Shown piece by piece: positions 1 to 8,361 of a DNA stretch of 64,000 bases. Both the position numbers and the translations under genes were made by a program. Each line of letters opens with the position of its first letter. Positions within the stretch are counted from its first letter, which is position 1. The notes under the pieces are model-generated. The model had not been told where the DNA came from and did no database searches. It saw nothing but the letters and a program-made list of their open reading frames with translations. The stretch is from Luteibacter sp. Sphag1AF. GTDB lineage: Bacteria; Pseudomonadota; Gammaproteobacteria; Xanthomonadales; Rhodanobacteraceae. The stretch lies in assembly GCF_014192715.1 (NCBI RefSeq), contig NZ_JACHYH010000003.1, positions 434,001 to 498,000 on the forward strand, written 5' to 3'.

Positions 1-633
1 ATGACGCCGCAGACGGTCAACGCCGTGAATCTGCCGCTTCAGAATGCACTGAACTTCCCGGCAGCCATTCTAGAGGCACCGTTCTTCGATCCGAAGGCTG
101 ACGCCGCTTCCAACTACGGTTCCATTGGTGCGGTGATCGGTCACGAAATCAGCCATAGCTTCGACAACACCGGCGCCGAATTCGATGCGCAGGGTCGTCT
201 GGCCAACTGGTGGACCGACGCCGATCAGCAGCACTTCAAGGCAGCCGGCCAGCGCCTCGTCGAGCAGTACAACCAGTACGAAGCGCTTCCGGGCCTGCAC
301 GTCAATGGACAGCAGACGCTGGGCGAAAACATTGCCGACGTGTCCGGCCTGGCCATTGCCTATGCCGCGTATCGCAAGTCGCTCAATGGCAAGGAAGCGC
401 CGGTGATCGACGGCCTGACCGGCGACCAGCGCTTCTTCCTGGCATTCGCCCAGTCCTGGCGTACCAAGAGCCGCGACGCGGCGCTGCGTGCGCAGATCAT
501 CGGCGACGGCCACGCACCGGGCCAGTTCCGTGCGCAGACGGTTCGCAATATCGATGCGTGGTATGACGCCTTCTCGCCGAAGCCCGGCCAGAAGCTGTAC
601 CTGGACCCATCGCAGCGCGTGAAGATCTGGTAA
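1..633 (+). CDS. M13 family zinc metallopeptidase, C-terminal part (5' truncated by window)
   Basis: This is the catalytic C-terminal part of a neprilysin/PepO-type (family M13) zinc peptidase, probably exported, which cleaves oligopeptides. The zinc motif HEISH lies at residues 48-52 of the visible part and the third zinc ligand is the Glu of ENIADVSG at about 109. The chain ends in VKIW, the usual family terminus. Full-length members are near 680 residues with the catalytic half at the C-terminus, so the first codon in the window is an internal Met and about two thirds of the gene lies upstream. A hairpin follows the stop directly. Confidence 0.93.
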   Translation: MTPQTVNAVNLPLQNALNFPAAILEAPFFDPKADAASNYGSIGAVIGHEISHSFDNTGAEFDAQGRLANWWTDADQQHFKAAGQRLVEQYNQYEALPGLHVNGQQTLGENIADVSGLAIAYAAYRKSLNGKEAPVIDGLTGDQRFFLAFAQSWRTKSRDAALRAQIIGDGHAPGQFRAQTVRNIDAWYDAFSPKPGQKLYLDPSQRVKIW

Positions 634-638
634 GCCCC

Positions 639-671
639 ATGGCGACGACGGTCATCCGTCGTCGCCATTTT
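639..671 (+). terminator. Rho-independent terminator after the M13 peptidase
   Basis: A perfect 13-bp stem (639-651 with 656-668) closes a TCAT loop and is followed by a short T run. It begins six bases after the peptidase stop and lies just before the next start. Confidence 0.75.
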
Positions 672-675
672 CCAC

Positions 676-876
676 ATGTCCGTTCCTGACGACCCCAAGC
701 CGCTCCCACCGCCCGAACCCGACCCGGAAGATTGCTGCGGTGAGGGTTGCGTGCGCTGCATCTACGATGTCTATGACGACGCCGTGGAGCGTTATCGCGC
801 GCGGCTTTCCGAGTGGCAGTCACGCCACCCGGACACGCCCGCTACCAGTCAAGACGCTCCACCACCGAGCGCTTGA
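676..876 (+). CDS. Oxidoreductase-like domain small protein
   Basis: A 66-residue cytosolic protein rich in Pro and Cys. The segment PEDCCGEGCVRCIYDVYDD at about residues 15-34 is the signature of the oxidoreductase-like family (Pfam Oxidored-like), whose Cys cluster may bind a metal or act in redox. Biochemical function is not established for the bacterial members. The 3' end overlaps the end of the convergent GH31 gene by 35 bp, a normal arrangement for tail-to-tail genes. Confidence 0.75.
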   Translation: MSVPDDPKPLPPPEPDPEDCCGEGCVRCIYDVYDDAVERYRARLSEWQSRHPDTPATSQDAPPPSA

Positions 877-3424
877 GCGCATCGTCAATGGGCGTGGAGT
901 TGATGCTCTCCGGCAACGCTGCAAAGCGCGCATCGAACTGACGCACCGCATCCACAAAGCGCTTCGCGCGCCCCTCGTCGTCGCCGTTCTCCACAGCATA
1001 GGCAAGCACGCGCGCTGCCTGGCCAGCCAGATCAATGTCGTCGGGCAAGGATGAAATGTCGTTCCACACCTGCTTGAGGTGGCTTACCGCATCGCGCGCA
1101 CGGCGCATCCGGTGCAGCAGACCGGCAGACTTCACAAATGCCGGATCGAAACGCGCCACGATGTCCTGTGCCTCGTCAACACAGGCCGGCTCAAGCTGCA
1201 CGCGCACGCACAGCCACTGGGTGTCGAATAGCCACGTACCCGGCGCAGGAACGGCACTGAACGGGAGTGCACGGCCGTTGACTTCCACCGAATGGGGAAC
1301 ATCGGCGTCCAGCAGTTCAACGATGTACGTACGCAGGTCAGGCTTGCCGTCGTAAACACCATCCATCGCATCAATATGGACGCGATGCGTCCGGCCAGAC
1401 CGGCGGCTGCGCACACCCGTGCGTGCAAACTGGCCGCGCTGGTAACCCTGCGTGGCGCCGTCGTCGTCATACAGCACGGTGTCACCTTCAGCCCCGGGAA
1501 ACACCTGAAGGATGATCGTCGACGGCACGCTGGAAAGATCACGCAACCCTTCGGGGTAAAGCGGAAGCACGGCACCGGGGCGTACGAATACGGGAATTTC
1601 GTGCAGGCCGTAGCTTCGCTCGAACACCTGTCCGCCCTCGAAGGATTCGGCACCGCCGCGGCTGTACCAGCGCCCCGGTGGCAGCCACACCGGGAACGGC
1701 GCGGCACCGTCTTTCATGGGCACCGTCACCGGTGCAATGAGCAGATCGTCGCCGAACATGTATTGCCCGGGCACTTCATAAGCTTCGTCGTGCTCCGGCC
1801 AGTCGTAATACATGGGCCGAACCATCGACACGCCCGTGTCGTATGCCGTGCGCGATGCCGCGTAGATATACGGCGCCAGCCGGTAGCGCAGCCGGATGGC
1901 TTCAAAGATTGCGTCGCCATAGGGCGGGCCGAAATGCCAGGGCTCTTTGTGCAGGCTGGCTTCTTTGGCCGAGTGCGTGCGAAATACCGGGCTGAACACG
2001 CCGTACTGCATCCAGCGTGCGTAAAGCTCCGGGTCAATACGGCGTTCGCTTCGTGGAATGCTCTTGGCGAACGTGTGGCCACCGATGTCGTGGCTCCAGT
2101 AGCCGTACAGCACGTTGGACGCCATGGCGGTGAAATGCGGCTGATAGGCCAGCGATTTCCAGGTAATGACGCTGTCACCGGAAAAACCGATGGGATAGCG
2201 ATGATTTCCAAGGCCGCCCCAGCGGTGATAGATCAGCCCGCGCGCGTCATCCCTGCGCTGCATCTCGGTAAAGAACACATGATTGAGCCACCAGGTATTG
2301 CTTAGCCCCGGATGCGATTTTGAATCTGGCCACTGCTGCCAATCCAGCCACCAGAAATTGACACCCTGCTCTTCCAGCGGATGCAGGATCGTGTCAAACA
2401 AGGCGCGCATGTACGGCTGCGACGCACCCTCGAAAGGTATGGGCGCGTTGGTCGAGGTATCCCAGGACAACGCCGCTGCCATCGCCTCGTACTTCTCTTC
2501 GTACGGCATCACACCAGATGCCGGGTGCAGATTCAGCGTGATCTTCAGGTTTTGCCCGTGCGCCCATTGCATGAAGGCGGCGGGTTCGGGAAACAGGCTG
2601 CGATTGAAGGTGTAGCCCGTCCAGCCGGATTTCTCGCCGAATTCGTCGGTATGCTCGTGGCCCTCGCGCAGCGACAAGCCGGGTGTGATGTGCCAGTCCA
2701 TGTCCAGCACCAATACATCCAGTGGCACGCGCTCCTTGTCGAAACGCGCCACGAGAATGCGCAGTTCCTCGTCGGAATAGTTCCAGTAGCGTGACCACCA
2801 GTAGCCGAAGACGAAGCGTGGCGGCATGGGCTGCGGACCAGAAATGGCCGCGAAGTCTCCAATGGCGGCGCGATACGCGTGTCCGTAGCCGAAGAAGTAC
2901 AGATCCTGATCGCCCTCGCCCTTTCTGGGCAACACCCAGCCGCTGTCATCGATGCGATAGCTGGTCGAGTCATCCACCACGTGCCAGCCATCACGGGCAA
3001 TCAGGCCGTCTCCCAGCGGAAGCCTGCTGCCGTCCTGCCATATGTCGCCGTCATAGCGATCCAGCGTGCGGTACGTCCCGCCCAGGTTGTGATGTTGCAC
3101 GGTGCCCGGCGTCCAGGAGATGCGCTGGTCGCCGTCCAGGACGTCGATCTGCAGATTCGATGCATCAAAAGGGCCATCACCTTTGCGGAACCGAAGCTGC
3201 AACGTGCCGGTGTCTATCGACAGCGTGGTGTCGTCTTCATCGAGGCGGAACGGCGGTACTTGCAAGGCCCGGAATACGGCGAACTGCGTTCTCTCATCAT
3301 CGAACACGCCCAGCGCGTTCCATTCCAGGCGGATGACGCGCGGTGTCAGGACCGTGAATCGTGCGTTGCCGCGAACGATCGTTGCACCTTCGTGCGCAAG
3401 CGCGCAGTCGCGTGGAGCTGTCAT
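842..3424 (-). CDS. Glycoside hydrolase family 31 (alpha-glucosidase/alpha-xylosidase type)
   Basis: An 860-residue retaining alpha-glycosidase of family GH31. An N-terminal beta-sandwich (about 1-200) precedes the (beta/alpha)8 barrel. The motif WWLDWQQ carries the nucleophile Asp near residue 361, GFSGDSVITW carries the acid/base Asp near 417, and DIGGH follows at about 446-450. A DUF5110-type beta domain and an extra helical tail follow. No clear signal peptide is seen, so it is probably cytosolic, acting on imported oligosaccharides. Exact substrate (glucoside, xyloside or other) cannot be read from the motifs. It stands alone, with no sugar transporter beside it. Confidence 0.9.
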   Translation of the reverse strand: MTAPRDCALAHEGATIVRGNARFTVLTPRVIRLEWNALGVFDDERTQFAVFRALQVPPFRLDEDDTTLSIDTGTLQLRFRKGDGPFDASNLQIDVLDGDQRISWTPGTVQHHNLGGTYRTLDRYDGDIWQDGSRLPLGDGLIARDGWHVVDDSTSYRIDDSGWVLPRKGEGDQDLYFFGYGHAYRAAIGDFAAISGPQPMPPRFVFGYWWSRYWNYSDEELRILVARFDKERVPLDVLVLDMDWHITPGLSLREGHEHTDEFGEKSGWTGYTFNRSLFPEPAAFMQWAHGQNLKITLNLHPASGVMPYEEKYEAMAAALSWDTSTNAPIPFEGASQPYMRALFDTILHPLEEQGVNFWWLDWQQWPDSKSHPGLSNTWWLNHVFFTEMQRRDDARGLIYHRWGGLGNHRYPIGFSGDSVITWKSLAYQPHFTAMASNVLYGYWSHDIGGHTFAKSIPRSERRIDPELYARWMQYGVFSPVFRTHSAKEASLHKEPWHFGPPYGDAIFEAIRLRYRLAPYIYAASRTAYDTGVSMVRPMYYDWPEHDEAYEVPGQYMFGDDLLIAPVTVPMKDGAAPFPVWLPPGRWYSRGGAESFEGGQVFERSYGLHEIPVFVRPGAVLPLYPEGLRDLSSVPSTIILQVFPGAEGDTVLYDDDGATQGYQRGQFARTGVRSRRSGRTHRVHIDAMDGVYDGKPDLRTYIVELLDADVPHSVEVNGRALPFSAVPAPGTWLFDTQWLCVRVQLEPACVDEAQDIVARFDPAFVKSAGLLHRMRRARDAVSHLKQVWNDISSLPDDIDLAGQAARVLAYAVENGDDEGRAKRFVDAVRQFDARFAALPESINSTPIDDALKRSVVERLDW

Positions 3425-3507
3425 GGGGCTTTGATCCTCTAACCGTCAGGCGATTCCAGTATGACAACCGAAGAATTCGCGAACGGTGAAAGCGTTCCGC
3501 CTTTGCC

Positions 3508-5700
3508 TCAGGAACCGGCCCAGGCACTGTGCCGGTGGGCTTCGTGCAGGTTCAGGCGCTGGTCTTCCACATAGCGATGAGCGGATCGCAGCAGTCCATC
3601 CAGTTCCACGATAGCCGCCGACATGCTGCCGCCCGCATCAATCAGCACGGCCAGATCGTCACACACCCGCGTTCCACCGGGTGCGCCAAGGTTGCCCACC
3701 ACGTTTTTCAATGCATGCAGGGCTTCGGAAGCATCCGGGTATTCGCCGCGCGACAGCGCGTCACGCAAGGCTTTACCGTGGGTGCGCATCGCATCGTCGC
3801 AAAGGTCTACGAACTCACGCAGCTCCTTCGGCGAGACCAGCGCCCGCATGTCGTCCAGCGGTGCGCGGTGTGGATCGCCGGGTACGGGCGGGTCAATGGC
3901 CGGTTGCCAGTTGCGGGCGAACTGCTCCAGGCGGCGGTCTTCGGCGATGGACTCCAGGACGTCCAGCAGGCGCGGCGTGGGGATGGGCTTGGTCAGATAG
4001 GCGCGTGCTCCCCCCTTGAACGCAAGGCGGATGGCCTCCTGGCTGGAGTCCGCACTCAGCATCACGATAGGAGGCGACTGCGCGGAACCGGCGGCTTCTT
4101 CGATGCGCCGGATCACGTCCCAACCGGATCCACCAGGCATGTGCAGATCCATGAAAATGACGTCGAAGCTGCGATTGCCCAGGTGCTCCATGGCCTCATC
4201 GCCATCCGCGCAGAACGTGGCGGTGTGACCTGCACGCTCAAGAATGCGTCCAATGATTTCGCGATTGGCGGCGTGGTCGTCCACCACCATGCAGTTCAGT
4301 GGCGGCACGCGCGTGCGATGCTCATCCAGCCGGTCGATAACAGACAATTCCGATGAAGGCCGTGCACCCACGGGGGCACGTGCCAGCGGGAAGCGCCACG
4401 AGAACACGCTGCCGCCGCCCGGACGATCAGCCACGTCGAGCGAGCCATGCATCTGATCTGACACACTGCGCACGATGTAAAGACCCAGGCCCACACCGTC
4501 ATTGGTGCGCGCGGCACCACCGCTTACCTGATGGAAGGGGCGGAAAATGCGGGCCTTGTCTTCATCCGCGATGCCGATGCCCGTATCGGTCACCGTACAC
4601 AGAATGGATTCGCCCACGCCAACCGGCGATGGTGCAAGTCCAATGGCCACGTGCACGCGGCCCCCTGTGGGCGTGAACTTCACGGCGTTGGACACCAGGT
4701 TGCTCAGCACCTGCTCGATGCGGCCCGGGTCTCCCTTGAAGATGCCATCGACGGCCGGGTCGCAGGAGAACGTAAGGGTGATGTCCTTGTCCACGGCGTG
4801 CGAGCGGCAGACGTCGCGAACGGTGTCCAGCACTTCGTCGAACCCGAACGACTGATGCCGCAGCGTCAGTCGTCCGCCGTTGAACGACGCCACGTCCAGC
4901 ACGGCATTCACTCGGTGCAGCAGCGCATTCGCATTGGAAGCCAGCAGCGTGACCAGACGGCGCTGGTCTTCGGTCATCGCGTCGGTGTCGATCAACGCCG
5001 CCGAGTGGATCACGGTGTTGAGCGGCGTGCGCATTTCGTGGCTCATCATTGAAATGAAACGATGCTGGGCCTCGCGTGACGCAATCGCCTCCACCGAGAC
5101 TTCGCGCAACGCGTCCATCATGCGGAAGATCATCAACGGCAAAATGATGACGAGGGTCAGCGCATAGACGGCATAAGCCGGGCGACTGATCCAATAGCCC
5201 GACGGCGCGCTCACGGCCAGGATCACCAGTGACGCGACGATGCTGGCATAGAACGGCCGGCGCCCGTAACGTGCGCCCACGGCGACTGAAAGAAACGGCA
5301 GCACGGCCGTCAACGTGATCACCAGCATGAAGCCAAGCTTCAGCAGAACGCCCACGCCGACGAAGTTGGCGACCACGCCGATGGCATCAGCGCGACTGCT
5401 GTCACGCAGCCATGCGGCACGCACCAGCAGCATCCACACGATGCTGGCCACAAACAGGGCCACCGCCATCGGGAAGGTTTCCCGCGCGTCCTGCAACATC
5501 GCCGGCTGGGTGGTTGTGGTGGTCCAGTACGCAGTCCAGACCGTGGTCAGGCCCAGAAGTACCGCACGCATGACCGACACGTGGTGTTCACGGAAGGATG
5601 CAACGATTCGGTCGATCCGCGGGTGTCGCAGACGGGTTGCCACGTCCACCAGCATCGCGGCTTGCGCCACGTTGCCAGTGTTTGCCCGGTCGATCCCCAT
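3508..5700 (-). CDS. RpfC-like hybrid sensor histidine kinase (TM-HisKA-HATPase-REC-HPt)
   Basis: A 730-residue membrane kinase. Several hydrophobic helices occupy about residues 40-195. They are followed by HisKA with phospho-accepting His near 221 (SHEMRTPLN), a HATPase domain with DTGIGI and GVGLGLYIV motifs, a receiver with Asp near 518 (FMDLHMPG), and a C-terminal HPt domain with His near 662 (ALHALKN). Length and domain order match RpfC, the Xanthomonas receptor for diffusible signal factor, but no rpfF or rpfG is nearby. It may be a paralogue sensing another membrane-soluble cue. The output regulator is not visible, so the HPt must signal to a protein encoded elsewhere. Confidence 0.85.
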   Translation of the reverse strand: MGIDRANTGNVAQAAMLVDVATRLRHPRIDRIVASFREHHVSVMRAVLLGLTTVWTAYWTTTTTQPAMLQDARETFPMAVALFVASIVWMLLVRAAWLRDSSRADAIGVVANFVGVGVLLKLGFMLVITLTAVLPFLSVAVGARYGRRPFYASIVASLVILAVSAPSGYWISRPAYAVYALTLVIILPLMIFRMMDALREVSVEAIASREAQHRFISMMSHEMRTPLNTVIHSAALIDTDAMTEDQRRLVTLLASNANALLHRVNAVLDVASFNGGRLTLRHQSFGFDEVLDTVRDVCRSHAVDKDITLTFSCDPAVDGIFKGDPGRIEQVLSNLVSNAVKFTPTGGRVHVAIGLAPSPVGVGESILCTVTDTGIGIADEDKARIFRPFHQVSGGAARTNDGVGLGLYIVRSVSDQMHGSLDVADRPGGGSVFSWRFPLARAPVGARPSSELSVIDRLDEHRTRVPPLNCMVVDDHAANREIIGRILERAGHTATFCADGDEAMEHLGNRSFDVIFMDLHMPGGSGWDVIRRIEEAAGSAQSPPIVMLSADSSQEAIRLAFKGGARAYLTKPIPTPRLLDVLESIAEDRRLEQFARNWQPAIDPPVPGDPHRAPLDDMRALVSPKELREFVDLCDDAMRTHGKALRDALSRGEYPDASEALHALKNVVGNLGAPGGTRVCDDLAVLIDAGGSMSAAIVELDGLLRSAHRYVEDQRLNLHEAHRHSAWAGS

Positions 5701-5916
5701 CCGTACTGCCCCTGTGCTTACCAGACCCCCAGTCTAGTTCGAACGAGAGCCCCGGCCGATACCCTCCTAAGCATGTAAACGTTTCCACTAACGCATTTTT
5801 ATGCGAATCGGCATTCAGGGAGGCGCCGCGACGCCACTTTAGGAATTTCGTACAATTATGCGATCGCGGACATCGGTGCGCCGTACCGACGCGACATCCA
5901 ATAAGGGACATCTTCA

Positions 5917-6864
5917 ATGACGATCGCGTCCTGCGCGCTGCGGGCGGCTTTGCTCGCTGCTCTGGCCACTACGCCTGCCCTCACCTTTGCCGAGCCAACA
6001 CCTGTTGTTGCCGATGATGCCGCCACGCCGGCTGCCGACGAAAACAACGATGCGGAAGTGAAGAAGTTCCTTTCCTCGCTGACGATGCAGACAGGCAACG
6101 TGTCGATCCCCGCCGCGCACGCCACACTGAAGCTTCAGCCGGGTTACGCCTTCCTGCCGGCGAAAGATGCCCAGCGCGTGCTGGAAGATCTCTGGAACAA
6201 TCCGCCGGACAGCGACGTGCTTGGCCTGATCGTGCCGGGCGAGAACACCGATGTGCTGATGAAGGAAAGCGCCTGGGCGGTTGTGGTCACCTATTCCGAT
6301 GACGGCTACGTCTCCGATGCCGACGCCAGCAAGATCGACTACGACGACCTTCTGAAAGACATGCAGAAGGAAACGCTGGAAGCCAACGAAGAGCGCGTGA
6401 AAGCTGGCTACGACGCCGTTGAACTCAAGGGCTGGGCTGCCGCTCCACATTACGACGCCGCCACGCACAAGCTGTACTGGGCGCGCGAGCTGGCGTTCAA
6501 GGACAAGGACGGCGAAGAAAGCCGCAGCCTGAACTACGACATCCGCGTGCTGGGCCGTCACGGTTACCTGCAGTTGTCGGCAGTAGCGCCCATCGGCCAG
6601 CTGGCCAAAGTGGAAGCGGACATGCCTCAGGTGCTGGCCATGACCGACTTCGACGCGGGCAAGCAGTACGGCGACTTCGACGAGAAGAACGACAAGATTG
6701 CAGCCTACGGCATCGGTGCGCTTGTGGCCGGCGGCATTGCAGCCAAGGCCGGCCTCTTCGCCAAGCTGGGCGTCCTGCTGCTCGGCCTGAAGAAGTTCCT
6801 CTTCGTTGGCATTGCGGCCATCGGCGCTGCGATTGCCAAGCTGTTCAAGAAGAAGACGAACTGA
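5917..6864 (+). CDS. DUF2167 family membrane protein
   Basis: A 315-residue protein with an N-terminal signal peptide ending near residue 25. The exported body is acidic and contains typical DUF2167 stretches (LIVPGENTDVLM, YVSDADASKIDYDDLLKDMQ, KLYWARELAF). Near the C-terminus two hydrophobic helices (about 265-310) end in a lysine-rich tail. An AAGGGA ribosome-binding site precedes the ATG. The family is common in proteobacteria and its function is unknown. It converges on the downstream GGDEF gene with a shared hairpin between them. Confidence 0.85.
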   Translation: MTIASCALRAALLAALATTPALTFAEPTPVVADDAATPAADENNDAEVKKFLSSLTMQTGNVSIPAAHATLKLQPGYAFLPAKDAQRVLEDLWNNPPDSDVLGLIVPGENTDVLMKESAWAVVVTYSDDGYVSDADASKIDYDDLLKDMQKETLEANEERVKAGYDAVELKGWAAAPHYDAATHKLYWARELAFKDKDGEESRSLNYDIRVLGRHGYLQLSAVAPIGQLAKVEADMPQVLAMTDFDAGKQYGDFDEKNDKIAAYGIGALVAGGIAAKAGLFAKLGVLLLGLKKFLFVGIAAIGAAIAKLFKKKTN

Positions 6865-6869
6865 TCCTG

Positions 6870-6909
6870 GCGAAGCCATGTGCGGCGCAGGTGCCGCGCA
6901 TGGCTTCGC
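6870..6909. terminator. Hairpin between convergent genes
   Basis: A 17-bp stem with one G-U pair (6870-6886 with 6893-6909) and a six-base loop fills the gap between the convergent DUF2167 and GGDEF genes. Long T runs are missing, so it may serve both directions as a weak or RNA-stabilising terminator. Confidence 0.5.
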
Positions 6910-6912
6910 TGT

Positions 6913-8268
6913 TTACAGCGTGGCGCAGCGATTGCGCCCTGCGCCCTTGGCCGAATACAGCGCGCGATCTGCGCGTTCAAAAGCCGATGCCGGCGTGTCC
7001 AGCGTATCGAAGCGGGTGACGCCTCCGGACATCGTGACCTTGACCGGCCGCGAGCTTGCATGAAATGCCAGCCCCTCCACGATGCGCCTGAGGTCATCCG
7101 CGACATCCGTCGCTGCCGCCTGATCCATGCCCTCGAAGATCGCCACAAACTCCTCGCCGCCAAAACGCGCCACGAAAACCTCGTGCGACGCCGCATGCGC
7201 CGTCATGGCCTGGCCGACGATGCGCAGCACCGCGTCACCCGCAGCGTGGCCAAAGCTGTCATTGATCGTCTTGAAGTGGTCGATGTCGAACGCACCCACG
7301 CAAAACGGCGTACCTGATTCACGCAGGGCGCGCTCGCTTTGTGCCATGCGGCGCTCGTAGGCCAGACGATTGGGAATGCCGGTCAGCGGATCGGTCAGGG
7401 CCAGTTCGTGCTCGCGGCGCAGAGAGTCCTGCAGCGACGTGGCCTGGGTTTCCAGCTCTTCCACGCGGTCCCGCATCTGTGCAGTGCGGTCGCGCCAGGC
7501 GGCCAGGCGTGCCTCTTCCCTGTCGCGGAATTCGCGGAAATGCTGGTCAATCATTTCCAGCCGCGATTCGACCTGACGCTGCAACGTGCCGAGGTCCACA
7601 GCCTCACGGGTCTGCTCGCCCAGCAGGCGCATTTCCTCGCGGACGCTTGAGTCAAAGCCGCGGCCATCATCGGCCCCGGTGTGCTGTCCTTCCATTTCGC
7701 CAGCCAGGTAACGGGTCATCTCGCCCAACCGGCCGCTGACATCGGCCAGGAGCGCCTGAAGGCGATCAATGTCGGCACGCAGGACGTCGCGCTGCTGGTT
7801 GATCAGGTCGGCCAGACGCGCAACCAGCTCCGCCACGGCCTCCGCGTTCTGCGCCTGGCCCAGCGCACCGCGCAACGATTCCGCATGCTCGGCAAGGGCG
7901 GGCACCAATACCACGCGCAGCAACACCTGCCGCAGCGCCTCGACGGCCGGCGATCCGGCATCGGGGGCGGGTGTTACTTCCAGCGCGGGCGCGGTGGGTG
8001 GTGCCTTCGGTGAAGCATCCATTCGCGCAACGACATCGGCCAGCGCGTCCAGAAGAGGATTCAGCGCGTCAGGCGAGGATGCCTGCCGAAGACCGTCGCC
8101 CAGCTGATCGAGCAAATCATCCGCCTCGGGGCCCTGCCCGCGGGCAAGTGCCACCAGCCGCAGGACCAGCCGGCGCAAACCTTCTTCCAGCGCACGGAAA
8201 TCGCGTTCGTCGCGCTCCATCCGTTCAAGCGCAAGATGATATTTGCGCTCCCAGTGTTCCTGCTCCAC
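6913..8268 (-). CDS. Diguanylate cyclase (GGDEF) with long coiled-coil N-terminus
   Basis: A cytosolic c-di-GMP synthase of about 451 residues. The first ~270 residues are charged, helical and coiled-coil-like, and may mediate dimerisation or partner binding. The C-terminal GGDEF domain has an intact active site (RFGGEEF) and the substrate-binding segment DIDHFKTINDSFGH. No RxxD sits five residues before GGEEF, so classical product inhibition is probably absent. I prefer the GTG at 8268, preceded by GGGGAATGGC; an upstream GTG at 8301 is in frame. It lies downstream of, and in the same direction as, the GGDEF-EAL gene, suggesting a joint c-di-GMP module. Confidence 0.87.
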   Translation of the reverse strand: MEQEHWERKYHLALERMERDERDFRALEEGLRRLVLRLVALARGQGPEADDLLDQLGDGLRQASSPDALNPLLDALADVVARMDASPKAPPTAPALEVTPAPDAGSPAVEALRQVLLRVVLVPALAEHAESLRGALGQAQNAEAVAELVARLADLINQQRDVLRADIDRLQALLADVSGRLGEMTRYLAGEMEGQHTGADDGRGFDSSVREEMRLLGEQTREAVDLGTLQRQVESRLEMIDQHFREFRDREEARLAAWRDRTAQMRDRVEELETQATSLQDSLRREHELALTDPLTGIPNRLAYERRMAQSERALRESGTPFCVGAFDIDHFKTINDSFGHAAGDAVLRIVGQAMTAHAASHEVFVARFGGEEFVAIFEGMDQAAATDVADDLRRIVEGLAFHASSRPVKVTMSGGVTRFDTLDTPASAFERADRALYSAKGAGRNRCATL

Positions 8269-8361
8269 GCCATTCCCCGAGTCGACCGTGCCAGAAAGCA
8301 CCGCGCTGGCGTCCCGGCCCGGTGCAAGAAAAGCTGCCGCGGCAAGGCGGCTCGCCGTGCT

